Positions 37,855 to 47,564 of a stretch of DNA of 64,000 bases are shown here, one piece after another. Every line of letters starts with the position of its first letter. Position 1 is the first letter of the stretch. The stretch comes from Entomortierella parvispora (lineage: Eukaryota; Mortierellomycota; Mortierellomycetes; Mortierellales; Mortierellaceae), in contig OY752140.1 in NCBI GenBank assembly GCA_963573315.1, forward strand, positions 1,364,001 to 1,428,000, in the 5' to 3' direction. Below the pieces are notes generated by a model. The model was not told where the DNA came from, ran no database searches, and saw only the letters and a program-made list of their open reading frames with translations. A program made the position numbers and the translations under genes.

Positions 37855-38999
37855 GTTTTTTTCCTACTTTCCTACAACTTCCTAGGATCACGTTCAGTTC
37901 TACCCACGCCTCCCTTGGTCCCGAGTCAGAGAGAGAAAAAAAGAGAGAGAGAAGACACATGTTTGCCCACCCTATGTCTCACTGGTTAGTCATTGGTCCG
38001 TCTTTTTGCGCAAAGGTCCTCTCCCGAGTCATCATTTTTTTTTATATGTGAGTCTGAAGGAGCCGTCTTTTGAAGGAATGCAGCTTTCCAGGGTGCGAAT
38101 GCAAACAAGCAGGAAGAATCCTCGTCCCCGAATGCACCCATTCTGCCATTCGCCACGCATGTCCATGACCATTCTTGGTCGAGATTCGAAGGAGAGAGAT
38201 TGCTTACATTTTGCGTCATACTCGGGACTTTTTACCAAAAAGGAAACGCCGGAGGGACCATAGCGGTAAACATTGGTGGGCGATAACGGGTTGATTCACA
38301 TGAGCAGATGGGATAAGGATGGTGGCAAAGGGAGGGGACAAGGGCAGGAAAGGGGACGGAAGGTGAAGGAAACAGTTGGAAAAGAGAGAGGAAATAACGA
38401 AATTTGCATGTGTTTTATACGACGGGGGAAAAGAGCGCTGGATCGGGCCCCCCGCCCTCTCAAATCCATAAATAATGGCCCTCTCCCACCCTTCTTTTTT
38501 CCTGTTCTTCACCACAATCCTCTTCTCCTTTCCAAAGCCACCTCAAAGCACAAACCACCGGGCCCAATCCTCCTCTGCCTGCCATGTCGGACATCCACTG
38601 CCGTCAAGAACCATCGGTCTCCTGCCTCGGTCCAAGCCGCCCCTGTCGGTGACCCCAAGCAAGCATCCCTCAAAGACCATCCCTTACCGTCAAGTCAAGA
38701 CCTCGGTTGCCTCCTTTGCGACCTCGAGCCATGCCGCCCTTGTGTGCCGCTGTCCTTGGCCCGGCTTCCTTTCGGCGATGGAGCCTCTGCCCGTTACGCC
38801 TTCAAGAATGACCGCTCTCCATTCGGTTCATTGGCCCACTCCCTTCTCGTACATGCGCGACAAGACATTGGCACAGGCCCTACGCCACCAAGAGGTTCAC
38901 GCGACTGCTCTCATTTAGCGGTTGCTTGAACTCGATGCGGGTTGCTGACATGGTTTGGTCCTCGCAACTACTCGCGGGTCTTGCACCTCTTCAGAGGTG

Positions 39000-39039
39000 T
39001 CTAGCACTTCTTAGGAGAGTCTAGCACTTCTTCAGAGGT
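39000..39039 (+). repeat. Imperfect 20-bp tandem repeat
   Basis: Two adjacent copies of TCTAGCACTTCTT followed by AGGAGAG or CAGAGGT. A third partial copy of the end (CTCTTCAGAGGTG) lies just upstream at 38987-38999. Confidence 0.6.
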
Positions 39040-39880
39040 CGACCCGTTCGAGACTTGGACCATTCCTGGCGCGCTTCAACTGCGTCTTGCTTCCTGTTAT
39101 CCTCCTTGGTTTGGCTCTTCTTTGGCATCGAGGCCACCTGCCTACCGTCATGCCTGCCTGCCCGCCCTCTTTCATTCGGCACATTTGGCCCCCTTCCTCG
39201 TGCTCAGCCGTTTGAACTGTCTGTCTTCCATCCATCTTGTTGGCACGCCATCAAGAACAAGTCATCTTGACGACTGCTCTCTGCGGTCATGCAAGCAAGG
39301 CCCGCTCGCGGCCTTGAGCTTCCTTCAAGCTCGTCTCGCAAGAAAAACCTTCCTTTTTTCCCCCTTTCATTTAGTTTAAAGCATGTGTGGTGTGCGGGGG
39401 GCCGCTTCTGTTGGCGCTGAGGGTATATTGTCTGGTTAGGGGTCGTATTCGGGGTCTTTCTCCTTAACAACATATTTGACAAGTTTTTGCATATCTTCAA
39501 ATACAGTCATTCTTCACGCTGGGGCCAATACGCCCTTTGCCAAACAAATCTGACTTTGAGCGAGCAATGCTGAAATAATGGGGTGTGGATGTTGGGAACG
39601 CCAGCTTTGTTTATGATTATTTTGACGGGGAGGTAGGGCTCCTTTTTCAGTTTGGTGGCGAAAAAAGAACAAGAACAAAAAGAGCAATCGGCAAAGTGTT
39701 CCTGGGAGATGTCTCAAGATTCGCCCTCCATCTCGCAGCGACAACCAATGCTCATCAGTCAAAGTCATCTTTCCAGGTCCACTTCAAATCAAGGACAATC
39801 AATCTCATGCACCCTTTGTCCGTCCTGCTTCAATGTCCCAAGGTGCAGTACGCCCAAAGGCCATGGACGAGTTTATTAGT

Positions 39881-41214
39881 TTAATTAGTGTAATGAATGT
39901 AAGGAACCCATTCGTCCATGTAATAAAAGGTCTTTGGGTAATTCTCCTCCGTCATCTCTACTTTGTACTCGGTATACTCCTTGGGCATGACGCTGATGAC
40001 ATGGCAGTTGGGGCAAAAGTAAGCCGCCACGTAGCTCAAACTACTTCCCGAGGTCATCAAATACTTTGAGCTGGTCATGAACCGCAACGTTTCCTCGGTC
40101 GACTCCATGTCATGGTACTGTGCCTTTGGTAAAACACTCTTGATCTCGCGTAACCGCTTCCAGTTCCCAAACGAGTGCACCGTCGTTTCCCAAGACCAAT
40201 CCGCAGGTTTAAAGTACACAAAGTGAACCCTTTCCTCTGGTAATGCAATGCCGAGCTTTCGTCGCATCCCTTCAATCACTTTGACGTACGTCTCTGGCTT
40301 CTCAGAGACTTGAATGTCGCCCAATCGAATATGAATCACCAAACGGTCGACTTGTTGGATCGGGTGCTCGTTTTGTTGCAACGTCGATTCCCGGTGCTGC
40401 AATAGATCCTGGATATCTCTTGAGGCGTTGAAGAAGGAAAAGCCGGCCTTGAAGCAATTGGGGTCGGGTTGTGGATTATCCTCGGGACACATATAAGAGT
40501 TTCGACCTCCAAAGCCCAACAGACTGGATTTCTTCAATTCGTAATCACCCATCTGATCGTAGGCGAACTGAGCAGTGTCCCGGTAGTTGATAACGGGGAT
40601 CCATTGATTCAAGACCATGTCAAAGTCCTCTGACTCTGGGTGTTGAGAGTGGTGCCTTGCAATCCCGGCCTTCCGATCGTTCTCGGCCATCATCTCCCTC
40701 AATTTGGGGGGTACTGGGTATCGTTGTCGAAGGAGATCCCCGAGCCATTGCAGATCCGCATTTCTAAAATTGCGCACAAACGCCCGTTCGTTGAATACGT
40801 ATTGAAGACCGTTGTTCGCGGCAAAGTGAAGACCCATGACGAGCTCGCTAAACTTGTGGCCCATTCCTTGGTTCGCAAAGTTGTGTGTAAAATATTTCAA
40901 TTCCGCCAGTGGTACTTTTTCGGATCGAAGAGGTATCCGGTTGTCGGCATCGTCCAGTGTCGAGTCATGGAAGGGAGACGTTGGGGTTACCGGTCTGCTA
41001 CTGTTGTTGTGGTGGTGGTGGTAGAATGGTAGGATTGGGTGTCAACCAAGCCGAGTTAGATCGTTTGTCTTTTGGAAGCGATAAGAGATCAAAGAACAGG
41101 ACAAGGAGAGGGTAAGGAACCTTACAATGAAATATGTAAAAGGACGAATGCTGGGAGGATCAACAAGAGAACCGCCATATACTGCTTCGAATGAAGCTTC
41201 TTTTTTAGTGCCAT
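39881..41214 (-). CDS. Type II membrane fucosyltransferase-like glycosyltransferase
   Basis: Two exons on minus, 41214-41126 and 41000-39881, phases agree; 402 residues. The N-terminus (MALKKKLHSKQ) is a short basic cytosolic tail followed by one hydrophobic signal anchor (YMAVLLLILPAFVLLHISL), the layout of Golgi glycosyltransferases. The luminal part starts with a glycan-enzyme-like loop (HNFANQGMGHKFSELVMGLH). It has the nucleotide-sugar motif HIRLGD (VDRLVIHIRLGDIQVSEKPE), which corresponds to the HxRxxD motif of alpha-1,2/alpha-1,6 fucosyltransferases. A family-like end follows: MTSSKYLMTSGSSLSYVAAY. The fucosyltransferase assignment is inference from these motifs; donor and acceptor are unknown. 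Confidence 0.65.
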
Positions 41215-41926
41215 AGTGCTATTTTGTTGGTTGAGGTTGTGGAGGAGACTGCAGGGGTGTGACGCAAAGGGGAGGGGTATTGTGCAGACTCGAGTGTGTA
41301 CGTTGGGAATAAGGGGGAAGTGAGGGTGAGGAAGGGAGCGAGGAAGTAAGGAAGGAAGAGAGGAAAGAAGGAGTGAGGGAAGAAGTTCACTTTGGACAGG
41401 TGGTTGAGCGAAGAAGGATGAAAGAGGTAAAGGTTGAAGGGTTGAGGGTTGCAGAGAGAAAGAGGAGAAAGAACAAAAAAAAAAAAAAAAAAAAAAGAAA
41501 AAAGAAAAGCGACCACTCACGCAGGAGATGAGCCCTTTTGCCATGGGGATTGAAACCTGCTTGCCGTCAGTCCCTGTCCCGTCGAACTGGCTGTCGCTTG
41601 TTCAATTTCCCCTTCTTCGAGAAAATTATTTTTTGTGTTCCTGCTGCAGTCAGACGTGTCGACCTTTCGTTATTTTACGCTGTGCAACGACGACGTGTGG
41701 GCAGAAGAAGAAAGGGCGAGGGCAAAGGGGTTGCTTCTCCCGGAAACTGTTGATTGTCTTTGAAAAAAGGGAGATCCTTGATCCTTCTCTACCGACACTG
41801 CTTCACTTTTGCTGGGCGATCCCCCTTGCACTCCTGCAACTGAGAAAGGCGTTGCAGTTACACAAGATAGTCATTCTGCCACGCACATCACAACCTCCTT
41901 TCTTTGACTCTTGATTTTATTCATTT
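41215..41926. other. Intergenic, poly(A)/poly(T) rich
   Basis: Promoter/leader of the fucosyltransferase-like gene: purine-rich on + with an A-run of about 22 bases at 41475-41496. No gene seen. Confidence 0.55.
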
Positions 41927-43177
41927 CTAGAGTGCAGGCGATCGGCATTGGGACTGAGCCAGGGCGTGTGCATGTGCCGCCTGAGCTTGCGCTTGCTTGA
42001 GCTCCTTTCTCGAGTTGAAGGAGCGGCGGTCCACCTTCTTGTCAGAGTGCTGATAGGGATGCATAATGAAGAACTCTGTAGGGCTGGAGCTGGAGCTGGG
42101 ACTCGTCTTTGACTTTGCGCTGGAAGAAGAGGACTGTGACGACGACGACGACATTTGGATATGAGGCTGGACAGAGAGAAAGGAATCGGTCGAGATTGTC
42201 AAAGAGAAGGGCGAAGAAGGAGATGAATAGGACGTATTTTCGTAAGAAGCCAAAGACAGGGATGGAGTGGCCAATGAAGAACAGAGTGAGCTCCACACCG
42301 GAAAAGGCGGTACAGGACGAGGGGGAAGGGGACTTGACGAAGCTGAAAGGTCTGGTTGAGGAAGACATGGCGAGTAGCTGTAAGGAAGGGTAGAAAAGTT
42401 GAGCGGAGAGTCGAGGGTGAACGTTGAGGCGATCATAGCTGCCGGCGCGGGCATGGACAAGGGCGTAGGAGTCAAGGTAGGAATGGGGGCATTGGGGATA
42501 GTCGACCAAGAAGCAGTGCCTTGAAGATGATCTCCAAGACGGATAGAGTGTATGTCACTCACGCAACTATTGCTGCCTGTACGGAGAGAGCAAGGATTGG
42601 AGGGGGGGGAGCAGGCGACCCGTCGACCAGGTAGGGCGTCCATACGGATCAGAACGGGACGACCACGCTTTCGAGGAGACTCTTGGTCCTGGAAAGATGA
42701 CCTGCGGACAGGGGCCAAGAAGGAGTAGCAAGCAGGCTGCTGACTATGATGTTCCTGTGGCAGCAATACATGCGTGGAGGTAGACGCGTCTAAATGTGAC
42801 GCCAATGCAGTATTCGCACAGTCGTATATGGTGGTGGCAACAGGGGTAAACTCTGAGAAGGCAATATCCATCATCTCAGCGGCGGCCAAAAGAGGGTCCA
42901 AGTCAATGCTGGCTGTATCCTCGGGGAAATCGAAGAGTCGACCCCTTTTCGTGTCTTCTTCAAATCCTTGAAAGATCGTGGCCTGCAGTCTTACAAGGTC
43001 ATTGTCGCTGTTATCGGCATTGCCATAATTCGTGTAGGCTGGCTCTTGGAAATGAGCGTGATCCAACATCCAGCACGGATTCATGATACTGGGAGCTTCG
43101 AAATGGCAGCCATCCCCAGTGGAGGAAGAGAAGGGGAGAGAGTCGGCCGTCAAGGCGACAGAGATGGGAATAGGCAT
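41927..43177 (-). CDS. Ser/Pro-rich protein with an AT-hook
   Basis: Single open frame of 416 residues from the ATG at 43177; four codons upstream there is only a GTG. It is rich in Ser, Pro, Leu and Thr with no long hydrophobic segment. The one recognisable motif is an AT-hook core in SPRKRGRPVLIRMD (RGRP flanked by basic residues, near 42635-42680), which binds the minor groove of AT-rich DNA. An acidic N-terminal half (FDFPEDTASIDLDPLLAAAE) could be an activation region. The C-terminus is basic and Ala/Gln-rich (SRKELKQAQAQAAHAHALAQ). A DNA-binding regulatory role is inference. An upstream coding exon is possible because an acceptor-like CAAG precedes the frame. Confidence 0.6.
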   Translation of the reverse strand: MPIPISVALTADSLPFSSSTGDGCHFEAPSIMNPCWMLDHAHFQEPAYTNYGNADNSDNDLVRLQATIFQGFEEDTKRGRLFDFPEDTASIDLDPLLAAAEMMDIAFSEFTPVATTIYDCANTALASHLDASTSTHVLLPQEHHSQQPACYSFLAPVRRSSFQDQESPRKRGRPVLIRMDALPGRRVACSPPSNPCSLRTGSNSCVSDIHSIRLGDHLQGTASWSTIPNAPIPTLTPTPLSMPAPAAMIASTFTLDSPLNFSTLPYSYSPCLPQPDLSASSSPLPPRPVPPFPVWSSLCSSLATPSLSLASYENTSYSSPSSPFSLTISTDSFLSVQPHIQMSSSSSQSSSSSAKSKTSPSSSSSPTEFFIMHPYQHSDKKVDRRSFNSRKELKQAQAQAAHAHALAQSQCRSPAL

Positions 43178-43670
43178 TGAATTGGACACTTGTATGTTTT
43201 CGAAAGTGCCTGGACGTCATGCAATTGAAGTGCCGATGTTTTCGTGCTTAATGAACAGGGTAATGTTTTATACCTTTCTCTATCTTCCTACCAGCCTAGA
43301 TCGTCACCGTGGAATATCTATGAATCTCCTTTGACCAAGGCCAAAGGCTCACTGAGACGCTGTGGACATCCTTCGAAGCCCTTTGAGTTGTTCCAAGAAA
43401 GGAAGTGTATCAGGAGAGGAAACGCGTCCCTTTTGCTGGGATCCACTCTTGGGACCTTGCATATTTAATTAATAGCTGCAATTCTCTGGTCAACTCCTAG
43501 CCTCCAAGGCCCCAGGAGGTCAAGAGTTTGATGGGGGAGGTTGAAACTGTGTGTGGGGTACCCAAGTATATTAAGGCTTCCTTGTGGCCAATGCGGGCAT
43601 CGATGAGAGAGGAAAAGTGTGGCCCCTGACACATCAAATCGCGTGAGGACTTTTCAAAGGTACCGTCGTG
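43178..43670. other. Intergenic
   Basis: About 490 bases between two minus-strand genes. Nothing recognised. Confidence 0.6.
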
Positions 43671-45379
43671 TTAGACCAATGGTGTGGTGACAATGCTGTC
43701 GAATTTAGCCTACAATCGATTAAAACAGTAAGCAAGCCGAAATGACGGCAATGCCCACAAAGTGAAAATGAAGGTTTAATGTGATAACGGTGAGGGTGGT
43801 GTCTTACCAACACGGCGGGGTCAACAAACTTTCCAACTGCCCTGACGCGTTTGCTATGATTCATACTCATGAGCTCCTTCAGAGAGCAAAGCGAAAGGAT
43901 GAGCTGGATTGAAAATAGATTGAACACTTGGAAGCAAGCTAGAAACCGTTCATGCTGTAATACCAAGTTGTTCGTCAGAAAGGAGAGCACATCAGGTTCA
44001 CTCTGGTAAGTCAATTCCCATGGTAACTTACGGTGCTGTCTTGTTCGTTCATCCAATCCCTCCACAGCCACTCGTCCTTGTCCCTCCACCCGTCCTCTTC
44101 TCGACGGATGCCTCTTCTCGCACTACGATCAATCTCTTGTACGCTGCACTCTCCAATAGCTCTTGACATTCTTGCTGCACAGCGCTCGTCTGACGCAAAG
44201 AGGATTCGTGTTTGAAAATGTACAGGCATTTGGCATCCCCAATCATCCAAGGCTATATCGTCTTTCACGTTGGGCATCTCGTTTCCACATTGGTAGGATA
44301 TTTTCGATGTCCAACTGAGCGCTTCTGTTGTTGTTGGTATCCAGGACATAAATTTTCGTAGCTGGACCATTACTGGTCCTGAATATGGATCAATCCGGGG
44401 AATAGGATGAGAGAGATTGGCAGTTGAGGTCTGTCCAGAGAACAAATATGTTGAGGATGCGGCGTTGTGAATCGGGTGGAGGGACGACCACCAAGAGTAC
44501 TCCTCAAAGATGATCCAAAGAACTTTATAGCGGGGGCCTATCCGTCCGATGCAAGCAAGAAGTTCATTCAGCCCTGCATTTGGATCCTGTACGTCTCTTT
44601 GCCCAATCTCCCGTAGAGGATAGAACAAGATTCCGTTCTTTTCGTCAACAATGATATCCACGTCCACTCTCGTTTTGTCTCTGTTCCTTGTCTGCATCGG
44701 CAGCAGTGACTAGAAGACAGGTACTAATGGATTAAGCATTATGAATTGACTCGAATGTTGCCACCAGAGAAAGAGAGATCGGTTCGTTTACCCTCAAATA
44801 TTCTACATCTCGTTCAATAAACTGGATGTGACAGAGCTCTTGATCCTGAAGCGCCCGCAAAAGAGCACTGTTTTGTAAAAGTCGAGTCGAGATGATGTAG
44901 CGATGTTCTTCAGCCGTTGGCGGTGGCAGGGGGTCGGGAGGTCGGGGTGGCCTTGGATGGTTCGTTTCTCTAGGATCTGAGAGTACACGCGGTTGGGATT
45001 GGAGGGGCAGATATGGCTGTGCAGTAGCAATAGGGGTAGATACAGCGAGACCCAGTTGACTCGAGCTCTGAGCTGGCACCCTGCTGCCTCTGCGGCTACC
45101 GTTGCTGTCTCGCTTGTCTTTCTGAAGCTGAATCTGAGGTTGTCGATCTGTCACTGCTGCATGGATCAGAAGGGTCGTTGGTCCTGTCTTGCGCTTTTTT
45201 GTCGATGTTTTCACATTTGCTTTGGAAACAAATGTCGACTCCAAGTTCCGCGTTTCTGGTGCCAATGGAGGTATGGCGACTCTCTGGGTTGACCGGCGAA
45301 GGGCCAGGAACCTGTCGATGGAAGCAGCAGGCGAGAAGCCGAGAGGACTTTTTGATGGCAACGAGTCTTTGTCCACCAT
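43671..45379 (-). CDS. XPF-like/HhH protein, candidate Zip2/SHOC1-type meiotic factor
   Basis: Four exons on minus, 45379-44792, 44709-44032, 43954-43808 and 43709-43671, all phase 0; 483 residues. The first 170 residues are Ser/Pro-rich and disordered. A conserved-looking core follows: SALLRALQDQELCHIQFIER, then VDVDIIVDEKNGILFYPLRE, LNELLACIGRIGPRYKVLWI, which fits the strand-helix-strand start of an XPF/ERCC4 nuclease fold. The last 60 residues (FQVFNLFSIQLILSLCSLKE, MSMNHSKRVRAVGKFVDP) look like a tandem helix-hairpin-helix domain. The catalytic ERKxxxD of active XPF nucleases is absent. Inactive XPF-plus-HhH is the arrangement of Zip2/SHOC1, which promotes meiotic crossovers. The assignment is by fold pattern only; FANCM/FAAP24-type or another XPF relative is possible. 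Confidence 0.5.
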
Positions 45380-45591
45380 GTTCACAGGGAATAAGGGTAT
45401 GCAAGAGTATGTTATTTGAGAGAGAGAGAGAAGGTGAGAAGGGAGGGAAAGAGGGACGAGAGAAGGAGAGAAAGCAGAGGGAGCAATGGAAAATAGACTC
45501 TTGTAATATCTAATATCGAATAGATTTATTTACTCGGTGTTGCTGGTATAGGTGATATTCAAAAAAAAAAAAAAAAGAATAGATTGTCCGT

Positions 45592-47062
45592 CTACGCGAT
45601 CGTCGTTGGTGCAGATCCAGAGGCCGTGGTGGATGTGGAGGTGGACGCGGGAAGCCCCTGGGGATGATGGGACCGGGTCTTGTTGACTGCACCATGGTTC
45701 GCAGCTCCGGCCAGCAAGGGCTCTGTTTCTGCAGACTCAAACTCGCTGTACCCGTAGGTCTTTGCGCGATAGTGGTAGTAGATGCACATAATCAGGAGTG
45801 TGCCCTGAAGACATCCCGTCACTGCATACACGATCCATGTTGTCCAGTTGGCGCCAGGTCGGAGAGCCAGCGAAAGAGTCAAAAGTGCTGCTCCCGGTGT
45901 TTGCATCATCATCATTGGAATACTCAGAGCCCCGACCGACTATCATTCAAAGTGCACTCGTTAGCAGCCGGTTCAGGGTGAGCCTATGATCAAAATCTTT
46001 CCAGATTCACGGAGAGCTACATCTGGTGCTATTTACCTTGCGTCTGAATGTCCGCATGATTTGAGGAACATACTGAATTGTGGCGAGGATGACACTGGTG
46101 ATGCCTAGGAAGCTTGCCCATGCTGAGGTCCAAGAGTTTTCGGGACCACCGACCCAAACTAGCATGTAGATTGTGACAAGTATACATATAATCAAATGAG
46201 CCGCAACCACATGGGCAATCAACACTGACACCTTCCATTCTTCTGAAGGGGCAGGGAAGAATTTGAAGCGGCGGCTGTGGATCTCTAGCTGTGGCGCCTT
46301 CTTGTAAGCTGGAAAGTACATCAGGTACAGCACAAACCTACGTCAGAGGTGGGATGATTAGTTGTCGATAGCAGTGCATTGCTTATACAAACGCCTTGCA
46401 ATGGTGACAAGAGTCCTTACACCAATCCAAACATCACAAACTGGACACCGAGTTGTGCGATACCGAGGGTGCTTTCCAGGCACGGGCCAAGATTCTATGG
46501 CAAGATGGGCGGGATTCGAAAAAAGTGTGTGTCAATGAAGGATAGTTCTTTGTTGCACCCGCGTATTGTACGAGCGCGACCTATGAGAACAACGAACAAA
46601 GAGCTTACGAGGGTTTGGCAGCACATGATCACTCTCCACTGAAGGATGACAATGTTGAGAAACGTAGAGCTAGCTGAGATGCAGCCGAGGAGTAGGAACC
46701 AGGGACTAATACCCTCACTAGTGCGATTGATGATGATGCGGAAGTGCTAGTAGAGAGAACCAAACGAGGAGGACGTCAGAAACGTGAGAACAGAGCAGCG
46801 ACAGAAAAAACAATGTTGATCTGCAGGTCAATACCTGGGGAAGGTAGGATACAACCATGCCCACGAGAATAAAGAGGGAGAGGGCTAGCTCAAAGTCGTT
46901 GTGCCTGGGTATGCATCCGTCTGGAACATCTGGGGTGTCTGGCTGGGGTGCCGACGAGGAATAATTGGAAAAGAGCATCCACATGGGAATGTCGGTTGGT
47001 GTGGGAGGAATGTAGGGAGACTGGAGGTGATGGTGGAGACGGTCGAGAACAAGAGAAGGCAT
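45592..47062 (-). CDS. PQ-loop repeat membrane transporter
   Basis: Five exons on minus: 47062-46835, 46746-46609, 46494-46421, 46337-46037 and 45939-45592; phases agree, 362 residues. Two PQ-loop motifs lie in related hydrophobic triple-helix units: VGMVVSYLPQHFRIIINRTS and ILATIQYVPQIMRTFRRK. About seven membrane helices are visible. PQ-loop proteins (SLC66, yeast Ypq) export amino acids or related solutes from vacuoles/lysosomes. The tail contains ESAETEPLLAG, an acidic dileucine motif typical of vacuolar sorting, then a Thr/Ser-rich end. Alternative in-frame start codons lie upstream at 47074 and 47104. Divergent from DSN1. Confidence 0.88.
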
Positions 47063-47104
47063 GCATTCATGCATGCAGTGCTTGGGCCACGCAGGGTCAC
47101 GCAT

Positions 47105-47564
47105 CAGTCACGTGCATGACATTGTGCGTGGAAATAAGAAAATTGTTAAATCCTAGCATCAATGAGTGACGTCACACCGAGCCAGCTGAAGCTGGCCTCG
47201 CATGGACGCAGAAAATCATGAAGAAAAAAAAACATGTCGACGCGGACAGCGAGCGCGCGCACCCTTTGATTCCCTTTGACCCTTTCGACATCCCCCATCC
47301 TCGCCTTCTCTGCCTTTCCCTTGCTCCGCGTGCCAATCGACAACATTCCCCGCTACGGATACGCCTGATCACTCCTTGTCCTGAAATACTCCTTTCTCCT
47401 TCCACGACACGCGAGCGGGCCCGTCCGAATCACGTATACATACGCAAAAAGCAAAAGGAACCATACGCCAACCACCCATTCAACCATTCCAGTCACATCA
47501 TCCGTGACATCCTTCCCATTCTCTCTGTCCCCACCTTCTTCGCCTCTTCTTCTCGGACTCGGCA
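47105..47564. promoter_or_regulatory. Divergent promoter region, PQ-loop gene / DSN1
   Basis: About 460 bp. C/A-rich leader toward DSN1, A-run at 47223-47231. No specific sites assigned. Confidence 0.45.

Larger units (their letters stand above)
37402..39880. other. Long intergenic region
   Basis: 2.5 kb without a gene I can support. Contents: tandem ACGCGT sites at 37837-37854, a TATA-like TTTATAC near 38414, a GC-richer block 38440-39350 with open frames in all three + frames and none better than the others, and an imperfect 20-bp direct repeat at 39000-39039. The right end is the 3' side of the minus-strand fucosyltransferase-like gene. Confidence 0.5.

Noticed and set aside
37980-38010. 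tRNA-like A-box (CTCACTGGTTAGTCATTGG)
   Set aside because: No matching B box (GGTTCRANNCC) or foldable cloverleaf in the next 60-90 bases.
38475-38918. 148-codon + frame beginning MALSHPSFFLFF
   Set aside because: A second frame is open over the same bases and neither shows domain features; the good-context ATG at 38584 stops after 22 codons.
39000-39039. Possible CRISPR-like repeat
   Set aside because: Only two adjacent imperfect copies without spacers, in a eukaryotic genome.
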